A stretch of 27,066 nucleotides of DNA from an uncultured Bacilli bacterium. GTDB taxonomy: Bacteria > Bacillota_I > Bacilli_A > RF39 > UBA660. Both the position numbers and the translations under genes were made by a program. Below, in pieces: positions 15,446 to 22,272 of this stretch (the stretch's first letter is position 1; each line of letters begins with the position of its first letter). The DNA is taken from contig CAKORV010000011.1 in the NCBI GenBank assembly GCA_934101625.1, positions 1-27,066 on the forward strand. Direction: 5' to 3'. Under the pieces are notes generated by a model, which saw only the letters and a list, made by a program, of their open reading frames with translations, ran no database searches and was not told the origin of the DNA.

Positions 15446-15459
15446 ATTTCCCGGGAAAT
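15446..15459. promoter_or_regulatory. Noc-binding site (NBS)
   Basis: The perfect 14-bp palindrome ATTTCCCGGGAAAT equals the B. subtilis Noc consensus as I recall it. It extends to 16 bp with flanking T and A. It is the only CCCGGG I see in this AT-rich window. It lies in the jag-mnmE gap, 4 kb from noc. Confidence 0.88.
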
Positions 15460-15468
15460 ATTAAGTAC

Positions 15469-15491
15469 AAAAAAACTACAGTTAAGTAGTT
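15469..15491 (-). terminator. Intrinsic terminator of rnpA-yidC-jag
   Basis: On the minus strand AACTAC (15491-15486) pairs with GTAGTT (15479-15474) around a 6-nt loop, followed by a run of Ts, directly after the jag stop. Confidence 0.75.
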
Positions 15492-16109
15492 CTATTTTTG
15501 TTTTTCCTTATACTTAATAACAACACATCTATTTGGTTCTTCTCCTTCACTTTCACTTGTTATATATTCAAATTTAGAAAGTGCATTGTGAACTATCCTT
15601 CTTTCATAAGAATTCATTGGATCAAGTTTAACTGATGATTTTGATAATGCTACATCTCTTGCAATCCTTTTAACTTTTTTTTCTAGAAAATAATTTTGTT
15701 TTTCTTTATAATCTTCAACATCAATAATTATGTTAACAAATATTCCTAATTTTGAATTTATACTTTGTTTTATAAATGTTTGAATTGAAGTCAATATTTT
15801 TCCATTTTTACCAATTAATAATCCATTGTTATTTGAATGAATGTGATAAGTTATTCCAGTTTCTCTGATTTTCTTTTCGATGTTTCCTTCAATTTTGTAA
15901 GCATCTAGTAAATCTTGTAAAAGTTCTTTACCATAATTTGCTACATCTTCTATTTTCACTATTTCTATAATATATTTTTTTCCTGAAAATAAACCACCTT
16001 TTTCTTCAGTAACTTTATATGATATTTCATTTTCTTTTAAATTTAATTCTTCTAATGCTATTTTTAAAACATCATCTTTATTTTTTCCTTTATAAACATA
16101 TTTTTCCAT
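15492..16109 (-). CDS. jag: RNA-binding protein Jag/KhpB
   Basis: Jag (KhpB) is a small RNA-binding protein of Bacillota, usually encoded beside yidC and linked to cell elongation and division. The 205-residue protein shows the N-terminal Jag_N domain (about 1-55). A KH domain follows with the GxxG loop in IGKNGKIL, and a C-terminal R3H domain has the Arg-x3-His motif in SYERRIVHNALS. It starts 15 bp after yidC with a GGAAGTG site and ends in a terminator. Its RNA targets cannot be inferred from sequence. Confidence 0.94.
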   Translation of the reverse strand: MEKYVYKGKNKDDVLKIALEELNLKENEISYKVTEEKGGLFSGKKYIIEIVKIEDVANYGKELLQDLLDAYKIEGNIEKKIRETGITYHIHSNNNGLLIGKNGKILTSIQTFIKQSINSKLGIFVNIIIDVEDYKEKQNYFLEKKVKRIARDVALSKSSVKLDPMNSYERRIVHNALSKFEYITSESEGEEPNRCVVIKYKEKQK

Positions 16110-16124
16110 TTTTTCACTTCCTTA

Positions 16125-17033
16125 CTATTTTCTTAATTTTTTTAATATATAGTTTTGCAAAATTGCAAATGCACTAGTTGAGAACCAATAAAGTCCTATT
16201 CCTACATTTAATGAGAATGACATTATTGTAATAAATACGCACATCATTTTTGTCATCATTTGTGTTTGTTTTATTTGATCTTCATTTACTGAAGGTGCTG
16301 AAGTATTTTTAAATGAGAAATATGTTGCAACACTTATTAAAATAACTATAACTAAATAATAATATTTTCCACTAGATATTGCTGCCCATGGTGTAGTTCC
16401 AAGGTCGAACCATAAAATCTTTTCTTCAAGAATTGCAGGTATTCTTTGTATTGCTTCTAAGAAGGCGAAGAACAGTGGCAATTGTATTAGTGAAACTAAG
16501 CATCCAGAGAAAGGTTTAATATTATATTTTTTATAAATCATTAACATTTCTTGATTTTTCTTTAACATTGTTTCTTGATCTTGTGGATTGCCATATTTTT
16601 TTTCTAATCTTTGTAATTCTGGGTTTGCCTTCTTCATATTTTCTGACATATCTAAAGTTTGCTTAGTTAAAGGTAAAACTAATAATCTAAGCAATATACC
16701 TAATATAATTATTGATAGACCATAATTTTTTACCAAAATTCCTACTTTAATTATTACCCATGCTAGTGGTTTTACAAATATATTTGTCCATAATCCTTCA
16801 TATTTGCCAGATGTTACTTTAAAATTTTTACATTCTGGTAAATCTTTTAAATTAACATTTTCATTTGCTTCATAAGCTTCTAGTGACTTAGAATCTGTTG
16901 GTTTACAAAGTATATTTTCCGTATAAACTTTATTTGTTTTTTCATCTTTAAAACTTTTTGTACATCCAGTTAATAACATAACCGACATCATTAATATTAA
17001 TAATACTTTTTTACTATTATTTGTTTTTTTCAT
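16125..17033 (-). CDS. yidC: Membrane protein insertase YidC (SpoIIIJ/OxaA type), lipoprotein
   Basis: YidC inserts membrane proteins alone or with SecYEG. The 302-residue protein starts with a lipoprotein signal peptide; the lipobox LLTGC gives a lipidated Cys24. Core helices follow, including the hydrophilic-groove Arg in ILLRLLVLPLTKQTLD and the GIGLYWFSTS motif near the end. A soluble segment of about 65 residues precedes the first core helix. It overlaps the 3' end of rnpA by 17 bp and uses an AAGGAG site. The SpoIIIJ paralogue of B. subtilis is also needed in sporulation; whether this one is cannot be told. Confidence 0.95.
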   Translation of the reverse strand: MKKTNNSKKVLLILMMSVMLLTGCTKSFKDEKTNKVYTENILCKPTDSKSLEAYEANENVNLKDLPECKNFKVTSGKYEGLWTNIFVKPLAWVIIKVGILVKNYGLSIIILGILLRLLVLPLTKQTLDMSENMKKANPELQRLEKKYGNPQDQETMLKKNQEMLMIYKKYNIKPFSGCLVSLIQLPLFFAFLEAIQRIPAILEEKILWFDLGTTPWAAISSGKYYYLVIVILISVATYFSFKNTSAPSVNEDQIKQTQMMTKMMCVFITIMSFSLNVGIGLYWFSTSAFAILQNYILKKLRK

Positions 17034-17352
17034 TTGTTTCTCCTTTTATTTGTGAAATTAAAGCTTTTTTTAATTCTTCATATGAAGCAGTAACTGCTTC
17101 TTTCCTAATTATTATAACATACTTTTTACCTAAGTCTATTTTATTTTTCATAAGAATATCTTTTATTCTTCTTTTTATTTTGTTTCTTAAATAGGCATGT
17201 CCTAATTTTTTGCTTACACTTATACAATATCTGTTGTATAAATTTGTATCATCCTTATTATATATAATAAAATATTTACTTACTGTTTTTCTACCAGATT
17301 TTACAATATTTTCTATTTCTTCATTTTTCCTTATTATATATTGTTTATTCAT
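17017..17352 (-). CDS. rnpA: Ribonuclease P protein component
   Basis: RnpA binds the RNase P RNA and helps mature tRNA 5' ends. The 111-residue basic protein has the RNR signature in YLRNKIKRRIKD. The usual start region, with a conserved aromatic patch (KYFIIYNKDD), is also present. GAGGTG lies 6 nt before the ATG. A hairpin terminator separates it from rpmH, so it must have its own promoter or rely on readthrough. A TATAAT is visible in the 77-bp gap without a clear -35. Confidence 0.94.
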   Translation of the reverse strand: MNKQYIIRKNEEIENIVKSGRKTVSKYFIIYNKDDTNLYNRYCISVSKKLGHAYLRNKIKRRIKDILMKNKIDLGKKYVIIIRKEAVTASYEELKKALISQIKGETNEKNK

Positions 17353-17402
17353 TTTTTCACCTCTTGATTAAATTTCTTAACATTATTATATAATAATGAA
17401 AA

Positions 17403-17431
17403 CAAAAAAACTACTTTTTTATTAGTAGTTT
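17403..17431 (-). terminator. Intrinsic terminator of rpmH
   Basis: On the minus strand AAACTACT (17431-17424) pairs perfectly with AGTAGTTT (17415-17408) over 8 bp, with an 8-nt loop, followed by TTTTTTT. Confidence 0.85.
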
Positions 17432-17555
17432 ACTTTGTAATTAAATTTTTTCTACCTTTTTGTCTTCTGCTTTTTAATATATTAGCACTTCTTGACAAAA
17501 ATCCTTGTTTTTTTGCTTTTGTATTTTTCTTTTGTACAACAGGTGTTTTTTTCAT
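17430..17555 (-). CDS. rpmH: 50S ribosomal protein bL34 (divergent, 41 residues)
   Basis: This short gene sits in the invariant rpmH position between oriC and rnpA. It has a GGGAGGAAG ribosome site and a perfect consensus promoter. The product begins MKKTPVV and is strongly basic. It retains the bL34 C-terminal signature: QGF near residue 17, then SRRQKGRKNL (29-38). Compared with E. coli bL34 it lacks about six residues of the usual MATKNGR segment after the GF, and its N-terminus is poor in the usual RTxQP motif. Position, charge and the GF...RR.KGR spacing make bL34 the only good reading. Confidence 0.87.
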   Translation of the reverse strand: MKKTPVVQKKNTKAKKQGFLSRSANILKSRRQKGRKNLITK

Positions 17556-17594
17556 TTCTTGCTTCCTCCCAACTTTTTTTCCTTGACATAGTAG

Positions 17595-17623
17595 ATTATA
17601 AACTATAGAATATTATTTGTCAA
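17595..17623 (-). promoter_or_regulatory. Consensus promoter of rpmH
   Basis: On the minus strand TTGACA (17623-17618), a 17-bp spacer and TATAAT (17600-17595), a perfect sigma-A match. It is directed away from dnaA and abuts the DnaA-box cluster. Confidence 0.88.
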
Positions 17624-17852
17624 TTAAATTATTCACTTATTCACATAGTTGTGGATAACAGTTATAAACATGTGGATAATAAAAATTGTGGATAGTGTTA
17701 ATAACTTGTTAATTGTCCATAAAATAAAGATAAAGTTGTTGATAAGTATGTGAATAACCATTGTTAATAACATTATTTTTAACTTTTTACTTTAAAAATA
17801 GAATAAAAGGGGTTAAAATGAAAGTGGATAAATTCTATTGTGAGGTGAGTAT
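17624..17852. other. oriC: oriC, upstream subregion: DnaA-box cluster before dnaA
   Basis: DnaA boxes seen are TTATTCACT 17629-17637, TTATTCACA 17637-17645, TGTGGATAA 17650-17658 and 17671-17679, TGTGGATAG 17687-17695, TGTGAATAA 17749-17757 and AGTGGATAA 17823-17831. The rest is AT-rich. Boxes upstream of dnaA serve origin recruitment and dnaA autoregulation in Bacillota. The dnaA promoter must lie here, but I cannot pick a clear -35/-10 pair. Confidence 0.88.
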
Positions 17853-17907
17853 ATGGATAAAGATAAAATATGGCAACAATTTATTGAAAGACTTAATAAA
17901 AAAATAA
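17818..17907 (+). CDS. Possible 29-codon upstream ORF overlapping the dnaA start
   Basis: An ATG at 17818 has a strong AAAAGGGG site 5 nt upstream and opens a frame of 29 codons ending in TAA at 17905-17907. It is offset by +2 from dnaA and overlaps its first 55 nt. The peptide (begins MKVDKFYCEV) resembles nothing I know. It may be a leader that couples translation into dnaA, or chance. Confidence 0.3.
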   Translation: MKVDKFYCEVSIWIKIKYGNNLLKDLIKK

Positions 17908-19235
17908 GTGTTGCATCTTATAATGCTTGGTTTAAAGATTTAAAACTATTAACAATTAACGATAATGATATAGTTCTTATTACTCCATATGCCGTGCAAA
18001 AGAACCATATAAAAGAAAATTATTTAGATGAAATTGAAGATGCCTTTCAAGAAATTACCGGAGTTGTTCACAATGTAATAATATGTTTAGATGGTGAATA
18101 TCAAGAAAAAGTACCTTTGACTAATGATATTATTAACAATGAAGATGAGAAAAAAATACTTGATTTTGTTGAAACTAAAAAAACTAATCTAAATCCTAAG
18201 TACACTTTTGACAACTTTGTTGTAGGAGATTCAAATAGGTTTGCATTTAGTAGTTGCTTATCGGTAGCGCAGAATCCTGGAAAACTTTATAATCCATTAT
18301 TCTTATATGGTAAAAGTGGACTTGGTAAGACTCATTTAATGCATGCGATAGGAAACTATATTTTAGCTAATTCAAATTTGAAAGTTTTATATACAACAAC
18401 TGATGAGTTTATGAATGAATTTATTAACATCACTAAAGATAGTGGTAATAAAGAAGATAACCTTAACTATATAGATTTATTTAAAAATAAGTACAGGGAC
18501 ATAGATGTTTTGATGATAGATGATATTCAGTTTTTAGGAAGCGCTAATGCAACTCAACAGGAATTTACTAATACTTTTAATAATCTATATTATAAAGATA
18601 AACAAATAATAATTTGTTCAGATAGAAGTGTTGATGACTTAAAGATGTTTGCTGATAGGCTTAAAACTCGATTTAATTGGGGACTTAAAGCAATAATAAG
18701 TGTTCCAGATTATGATTTAAAGGTCAAAATTATTAAAAATAAAATTAAAAGTGGAGATTTAATGATTGAGTTATCTGATGATATAATAGATTATATAGCT
18801 TCAAATTGTGGAACAGATGTTAGAAATCTTGAAGGAGCAATTACTCGGTTGTGTGCTTATTCCGCGATTTGGAATATAAATAAATTAACCTTGGAAAATA
18901 CTTTAGATGCTTTAGTTGAATATACTAATGGTGGTATGGTATATGTGGATAACTCTATTAAAAAGATTATGTCTGTTACTGCTAGTTACTTTAATTTAAC
19001 AGTAGATGATTTAAAAGGTAAAAGACGAAGTAAAGAAATAGCTAATGCAAGAATGATAGCAATGTATTTATGTAGAACTAAGACTGATGAAACTTATCCA
19101 CGCATTGGATTAGAATTTGGTGGAAGAGATCATTCGACAGTTATCCACGCTTATGATAAAATAAGTGAAGATATTAAGAAATATCCTGATTTAGAAAAGG
19201 CTATTTCAGAAATAATTGTAAAGATGAGTGAATAA
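17853..19235 (+). CDS. dnaA: Chromosomal replication initiator protein DnaA
   Basis: DnaA-ATP binds DnaA boxes, unwinds the origin and helps load the helicase. The 460-residue protein has the N-terminal DnaB/regulator interaction domain (1-80) and a short linker. The AAA+ domain has Walker A GKSGLGKT (153-160) and Walker B VLMIDDIQFL (219-228). The C-terminal box-binding helix-turn-helix carries the signature GGRDHSTVIHAYDKI (from residue 423). GAGGTG lies 5 nt before the ATG. DnaA boxes flank the gene on both sides. Leading-strand orientation flips here: most genes to the left run minus and those to the right run plus, as expected at an origin. Confidence 0.98.
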   Translation: MDKDKIWQQFIERLNKKISVASYNAWFKDLKLLTINDNDIVLITPYAVQKNHIKENYLDEIEDAFQEITGVVHNVIICLDGEYQEKVPLTNDIINNEDEKKILDFVETKKTNLNPKYTFDNFVVGDSNRFAFSSCLSVAQNPGKLYNPLFLYGKSGLGKTHLMHAIGNYILANSNLKVLYTTTDEFMNEFINITKDSGNKEDNLNYIDLFKNKYRDIDVLMIDDIQFLGSANATQQEFTNTFNNLYYKDKQIIICSDRSVDDLKMFADRLKTRFNWGLKAIISVPDYDLKVKIIKNKIKSGDLMIELSDDIIDYIASNCGTDVRNLEGAITRLCAYSAIWNINKLTLENTLDALVEYTNGGMVYVDNSIKKIMSVTASYFNLTVDDLKGKRRSKEIANARMIAMYLCRTKTDETYPRIGLEFGGRDHSTVIHAYDKISEDIKKYPDLEKAISEIIVKMSE

Positions 19236-19372
19236 AATGTTAATTATTTGTGGTTATTCACAGTATAAAAAATGTCAAAAAGTGGCTTAAATATGGTAAC
19301 TATACATGTTATCCACATTATCCACTTTAATAATAATATTAAATTATATTAAAAAAATGAATGGAGGAAAAT
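19236..19372. other. oriC: oriC, downstream subregion: DnaA boxes and candidate unwinding element
   Basis: Boxes TTATTCACA (19254-19262), TTATCCACA (19309-19317) and, directly abutting it, TTATCCACT (19318-19326). The last is followed by TAATAATAA (19328-19336), which fits DnaA-trio repeats, and by an AT-only stretch to about 19357. This resembles the B. subtilis DnaA-trio and unwinding arrangement, so duplex opening probably occurs just upstream of dnaN. Confidence 0.8.
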
Positions 19373-20494
19373 ATGAAATTAAGAATTAATAAAGATGTAT
19401 TATTAGAAAATTTGAATTATGTAGGAAGGGCTTTATCAAATAGAAATATAATTCCTATTATAAATGGTATTTTATTTGAATTAACTAGTGAAGGTTTATC
19501 TTTAACTGCTACTGATAATGAAATAACAATAAAGGCTTTTATTGATAAGAGCAAAATTAAAGATATTAAAGAAGAAGGAAATTTAGTTATTTATGGAAGA
19601 TTTATTCTAGACATTATTAGAAAATTACCTGCAGAAGATATTGATATTGAAGAAATAGATGGTGGAAAAGCAATTATATCAACACCAACAAGTAAGTATA
19701 ATTTAAATTGTTTTGATTATAGAGAATTTCCTAATACTAATATAGAAATAGGTAATGATCCAATTAAATTAACTGCTGGTAATTTTAAAGATATAGTTAA
19801 TCAAACAGTATTTGCAACTTCTCAACAAGAAAGTAAACCTTTATTAACAGGTATAAATTTAAAAATAATTGGAAATAGTTTGGAATGTGTAGCGACTGAC
19901 TCATATAGATTAGCTAAGAAGTATGTTAAATTCAACTCATTAACAGAAGAAAATGTTAATTTAGTTATCCCAGCTAGAAATATAAATGAATTTATAAAAT
20001 TAATTGAAAATGAAGATGATCAAATAGAATTATATGCCTTTTCAAACAAAGTATTGTTTAAATATAATGATATTTTATTTCAATCTAGTTTATTAAATGG
20101 AACATATCCTAATACTGATACTCTAGTACCTAATGATTTTGAAATTATATATAAAGTTAATTTAAACGAATTTTATAGTGTAATGGATAGAACTTCAATT
20201 TTAGCACAAGCGAAAGATAAAAATATTGTTTCTTTAGAAACTAGAGGTAATAAGTTAATAATGACTTCTAGTAGTCCAGAAATTGGTAAAATAGAAGAAG
20301 TTATGAATATTGATGTTATTAAAGGTGGAGATATAAAAATTAGTTTTAGTGCAAAATATATGATGGAAGCATTAAAAAGTTTTACTGCAAATGATGTAAC
20401 ATTATATTTTAATGGAGATATTAAACCAATAATAATTAAAGAAAATGATAATGGTGATTTATTACAGTTAATATTACCTATAAAAACTTATTAA
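19373..20494 (+). CDS. dnaN: DNA polymerase III beta subunit (sliding clamp)
   Basis: DnaN forms the ring that tethers the replicative polymerase and repair proteins to DNA. The 373-residue protein shows the three repeated clamp domains and the C-terminal LLQLILPIKTY, which forms part of the protein-binding pocket. I chose the ATG at 19373, preceded by GGAGGAAA. The in-frame ATG at 19361 is itself part of the ribosome site (ATGGAGG). A strong hairpin terminator follows, so the downstream comK-like gene is transcribed separately. Confidence 0.97.
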   Translation: MKLRINKDVLLENLNYVGRALSNRNIIPIINGILFELTSEGLSLTATDNEITIKAFIDKSKIKDIKEEGNLVIYGRFILDIIRKLPAEDIDIEEIDGGKAIISTPTSKYNLNCFDYREFPNTNIEIGNDPIKLTAGNFKDIVNQTVFATSQQESKPLLTGINLKIIGNSLECVATDSYRLAKKYVKFNSLTEENVNLVIPARNINEFIKLIENEDDQIELYAFSNKVLFKYNDILFQSSLLNGTYPNTDTLVPNDFEIIYKVNLNEFYSVMDRTSILAQAKDKNIVSLETRGNKLIMTSSSPEIGKIEEVMNIDVIKGGDIKISFSAKYMMEALKSFTANDVTLYFNGDIKPIIIKENDNGDLLQLILPIKTY

Positions 20495-20503
20495 AATAGA
20501 AAA

Positions 20504-20537
20504 AATATCAATTTAGTTGAAATTGGTATTTTTTTTT
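20504..20537 (+). terminator. Intrinsic terminator of dnaA-dnaN
   Basis: AATATCAATTT (20504-20514) pairs with AAATTGGTATT (20520-20530), 11 bp with one G-U and a 5-nt loop, followed by nine Ts. Confidence 0.87.
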
Positions 20538-20554
20538 CAACTTTTTTACTTTTA

Positions 20555-20597
20555 TCGACATAAATCGACAAATTTCGACATTTTTGTGTGCTATAAT
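20555..20597 (+). promoter_or_regulatory. comK promoter with three phased TCGACA repeats
   Basis: TCGACA occurs at 20555-20560, 20565-20570 and 20575-20580, exactly 10 bp apart, so all three lie on one DNA face. Eleven bases after the last is an extended -10, TGC-TATAAT (TATAAT 20592-20597). No standard -35 fits a 16-18 bp spacing. The repeats look like an operator covering the -35 region. AAAA-N5-TTTT ComK boxes are not evident. Confidence 0.65.
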
Positions 20598-20621
20598 ACA
20601 GAGTTTGAAAGGAGGCAAAAA

Positions 20622-21071
20622 ATGAATTATGAGGTAAATGAAAGAACTCTTGCATTAATTCCTATGACTGATGGCAGTAGATGTAAGGTAATAGAAACTA
20701 GAAGACAGTATAATTTAAATACCCCGTCATTTAAGGTTATTGAACATAGTTGCGATTATTTTGGAGTTAGTTATAAGTCAAGATTAGAAGGCAGTAAAAA
20801 AATTACCAAAGCATTGTACAAAACCCCTGTACTTATTGAAGAGTCTTCTAAACTTGTATTTTTCCCTGTTAAATCTCCCACTCGTGGAGATACTATTTGG
20901 ATATCTTTTAATAATATACTAGAATATTTTCCTGCACAAAAAAAATCCAGTACGATAATTCGATTTAATAATGGCTATAAAATGGAAATCCCCGTTAGTT
21001 TTTATAGTTTTAATAATCAATATTTAAAAGCGGCTCGATTATGTGCATCATTTTATAATAGAATATCATAA
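20622..21071 (+). CDS. comK: ComK-family competence transcription factor, short form
   Basis: ComK is the master activator of competence (DNA uptake) genes in Bacilli. The 149-residue protein aligns by eye with most of B. subtilis ComK: YEVNERTLALIP, VIEHSCDYFGVSYKSR, KTPVLIEES, LVFFPVKSPTR, TIWISFNNI, FNNGYKMEIPVSFYSFNNQY. The start is an ATG with AAAGGAGG 7 nt upstream. It ends about 40 residues before the B. subtilis protein (192 residues). It thus lacks the C-terminal tail that, as I recall, holds the MecA-binding FMLYPK motif and residues needed for activation. It sits between dnaN and recF, where yaaA is usual. It has its own promoter and a terminator-like hairpin. Family assignment is good; whether it activates or only binds DNA is open. 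Confidence 0.85.
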   Translation: MNYEVNERTLALIPMTDGSRCKVIETRRQYNLNTPSFKVIEHSCDYFGVSYKSRLEGSKKITKALYKTPVLIEESSKLVFFPVKSPTRGDTIWISFNNILEYFPAQKKSSTIIRFNNGYKMEIPVSFYSFNNQYLKAARLCASFYNRIS

Positions 21072-21107
21072 AAAAATCAAAATATTCTAGGTTTTAGGGC
21101 ATATTTG

Positions 21108-21116
21108 TGATATAAT
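21108..21116 (+). promoter_or_regulatory. Extended -10 element upstream of recF
   Basis: TGATATAAT matches TGnTATAAT. The predicted start, near 21123, falls inside the left arm of the following hairpin. No -35 is visible. Confidence 0.45.
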
Positions 21117-21120
21117 TAGT

Positions 21121-21156
21121 AATAGGTATAGGAGTATTTATATACCTATTATTTTT
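21121..21156 (+). terminator. Hairpin between comK and recF (terminator or 5' leader structure)
   Basis: Perfect 10-bp arms AATAGGTATA (21121-21130) and TATACCTATT (21141-21150), with a 10-nt loop, then ATTTTTCTT. It probably ends comK mRNA. It would also form the 5' end of any transcript from the adjoining extended -10. Confidence 0.65.
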
Positions 21157-21183
21157 CTTATATTTGACAAAAGAGGGTTTAAA

Positions 21184-22272
21184 ATGCATATCACAAAAAT
21201 AGAACTTACTAATTTTAGAAATTATGGTAAATTTAGGTTGGATCGGATTGATGATCTAAATATCATTATTGGAAATAATGGTGTTGGTAAAACTACAATT
21301 TTAGAAAGTATATATTTATGCAGTTTGGCAAGATCATTTAAAGGTAATGATGATTATGTGATAATGAAAAAAAATGAACTATTTAGCAAGGTTAAAATAG
21401 AACTTTCAACTGGAAAAAATATAAAAAAATTAGAGTATTTGTTAACACAAGGTGGAAAGAAAACTAAAATTAATGGTACTTTAAAGAAAAGAATAAGTGA
21501 TTTTATATCACAGTATAAGGTTATACTATTTTCTCCAGATGAAATTAAAATAATAAAAGATGCTCCTAGTACTAGAAGAACTTATTTAAATATTTCACTT
21601 TCACAAATTAATAAAGGTTATATTAAACTTGTTAATAATTATAATATACTTATTAAGAATAAAAATGATTATCTTAAAAAAATGTATATAAATTCTAATA
21701 TGGATGAAAGGTATTTAGATATTCTTGATATTAAATTAGCTCAAATTGGTAAAGAAATATGTGAAGAAAGAAGAGAATACATAGATAAATTGAATAAGTA
21801 TATTAAGAAAATTTTTAAAAAGTTTAAATCTAATGATGATATTTATATTAAATATGAAAGTAATTTTCTTGATAAAAGTGAAAAAGATATTATTAAATAT
21901 TTGAAAAAGAATAGAATGAATGAAATTAATTTGGGTATGACAAAATCAGGTGTTCATAGAGATGATTTTATATTTATGCATAATGGTGAAAATGCAAAGG
22001 AATTTAGTTCACAGGGTATTCAAAAAATAATACTTTTGTGTCTAAAATTAGCAGAATTAAATGTGCTTATAAATGATTATTATGAAGAACCAATTTTACT
22101 TTTAGATGATTTGTTTAGTGAATTAGATGTTGTAAATCAAAATTTGGTTTTAAATAATTTAAACAAAAATATACAAATTTTTATAACTACAACAGATATA
22201 AATAATGTTAATCCAAAAATTGTAAAAAAAGCAAAAATTATTGATTTAGGTGGAGGTAATAAAAATGAATGA
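21184..22272 (+). CDS. recF: DNA replication and repair protein RecF
   Basis: RecF is an SMC-like ATPase that, with RecO and RecR, loads RecA at gaps and stalled forks. The 362-residue protein has Walker A GNNGVGKTT (30-38), FSPDEIKIIKDAPSTRRTYLN in the middle, a signature motif FSSQGIQKIILL, and Walker B LLLDDLFSELD. GAGGG lies upstream of the ATG. Its 3' end overlaps the gyrB start by 8 bp, so recF, gyrB and gyrA form one translationally linked set. Confidence 0.97.
   Translation: MHITKIELTNFRNYGKFRLDRIDDLNIIIGNNGVGKTTILESIYLCSLARSFKGNDDYVIMKKNELFSKVKIELSTGKNIKKLEYLLTQGGKKTKINGTLKKRISDFISQYKVILFSPDEIKIIKDAPSTRRTYLNISLSQINKGYIKLVNNYNILIKNKNDYLKKMYINSNMDERYLDILDIKLAQIGKEICEERREYIDKLNKYIKKIFKKFKSNDDIYIKYESNFLDKSEKDIIKYLKKNRMNEINLGMTKSGVHRDDFIFMHNGENAKEFSSQGIQKIILLCLKLAELNVLINDYYEEPILLLDDLFSELDVVNQNLVLNNLNKNIQIFITTTDINNVNPKIVKKAKIIDLGGGNKNE

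Noticed and set aside
20517..20621. Longer comK-like ORF beginning in the dnaN terminator
   Set aside because: That start lies in the terminator loop and its extra residues translate the promoter; the ATG at 20622 has a strong ribosome site.
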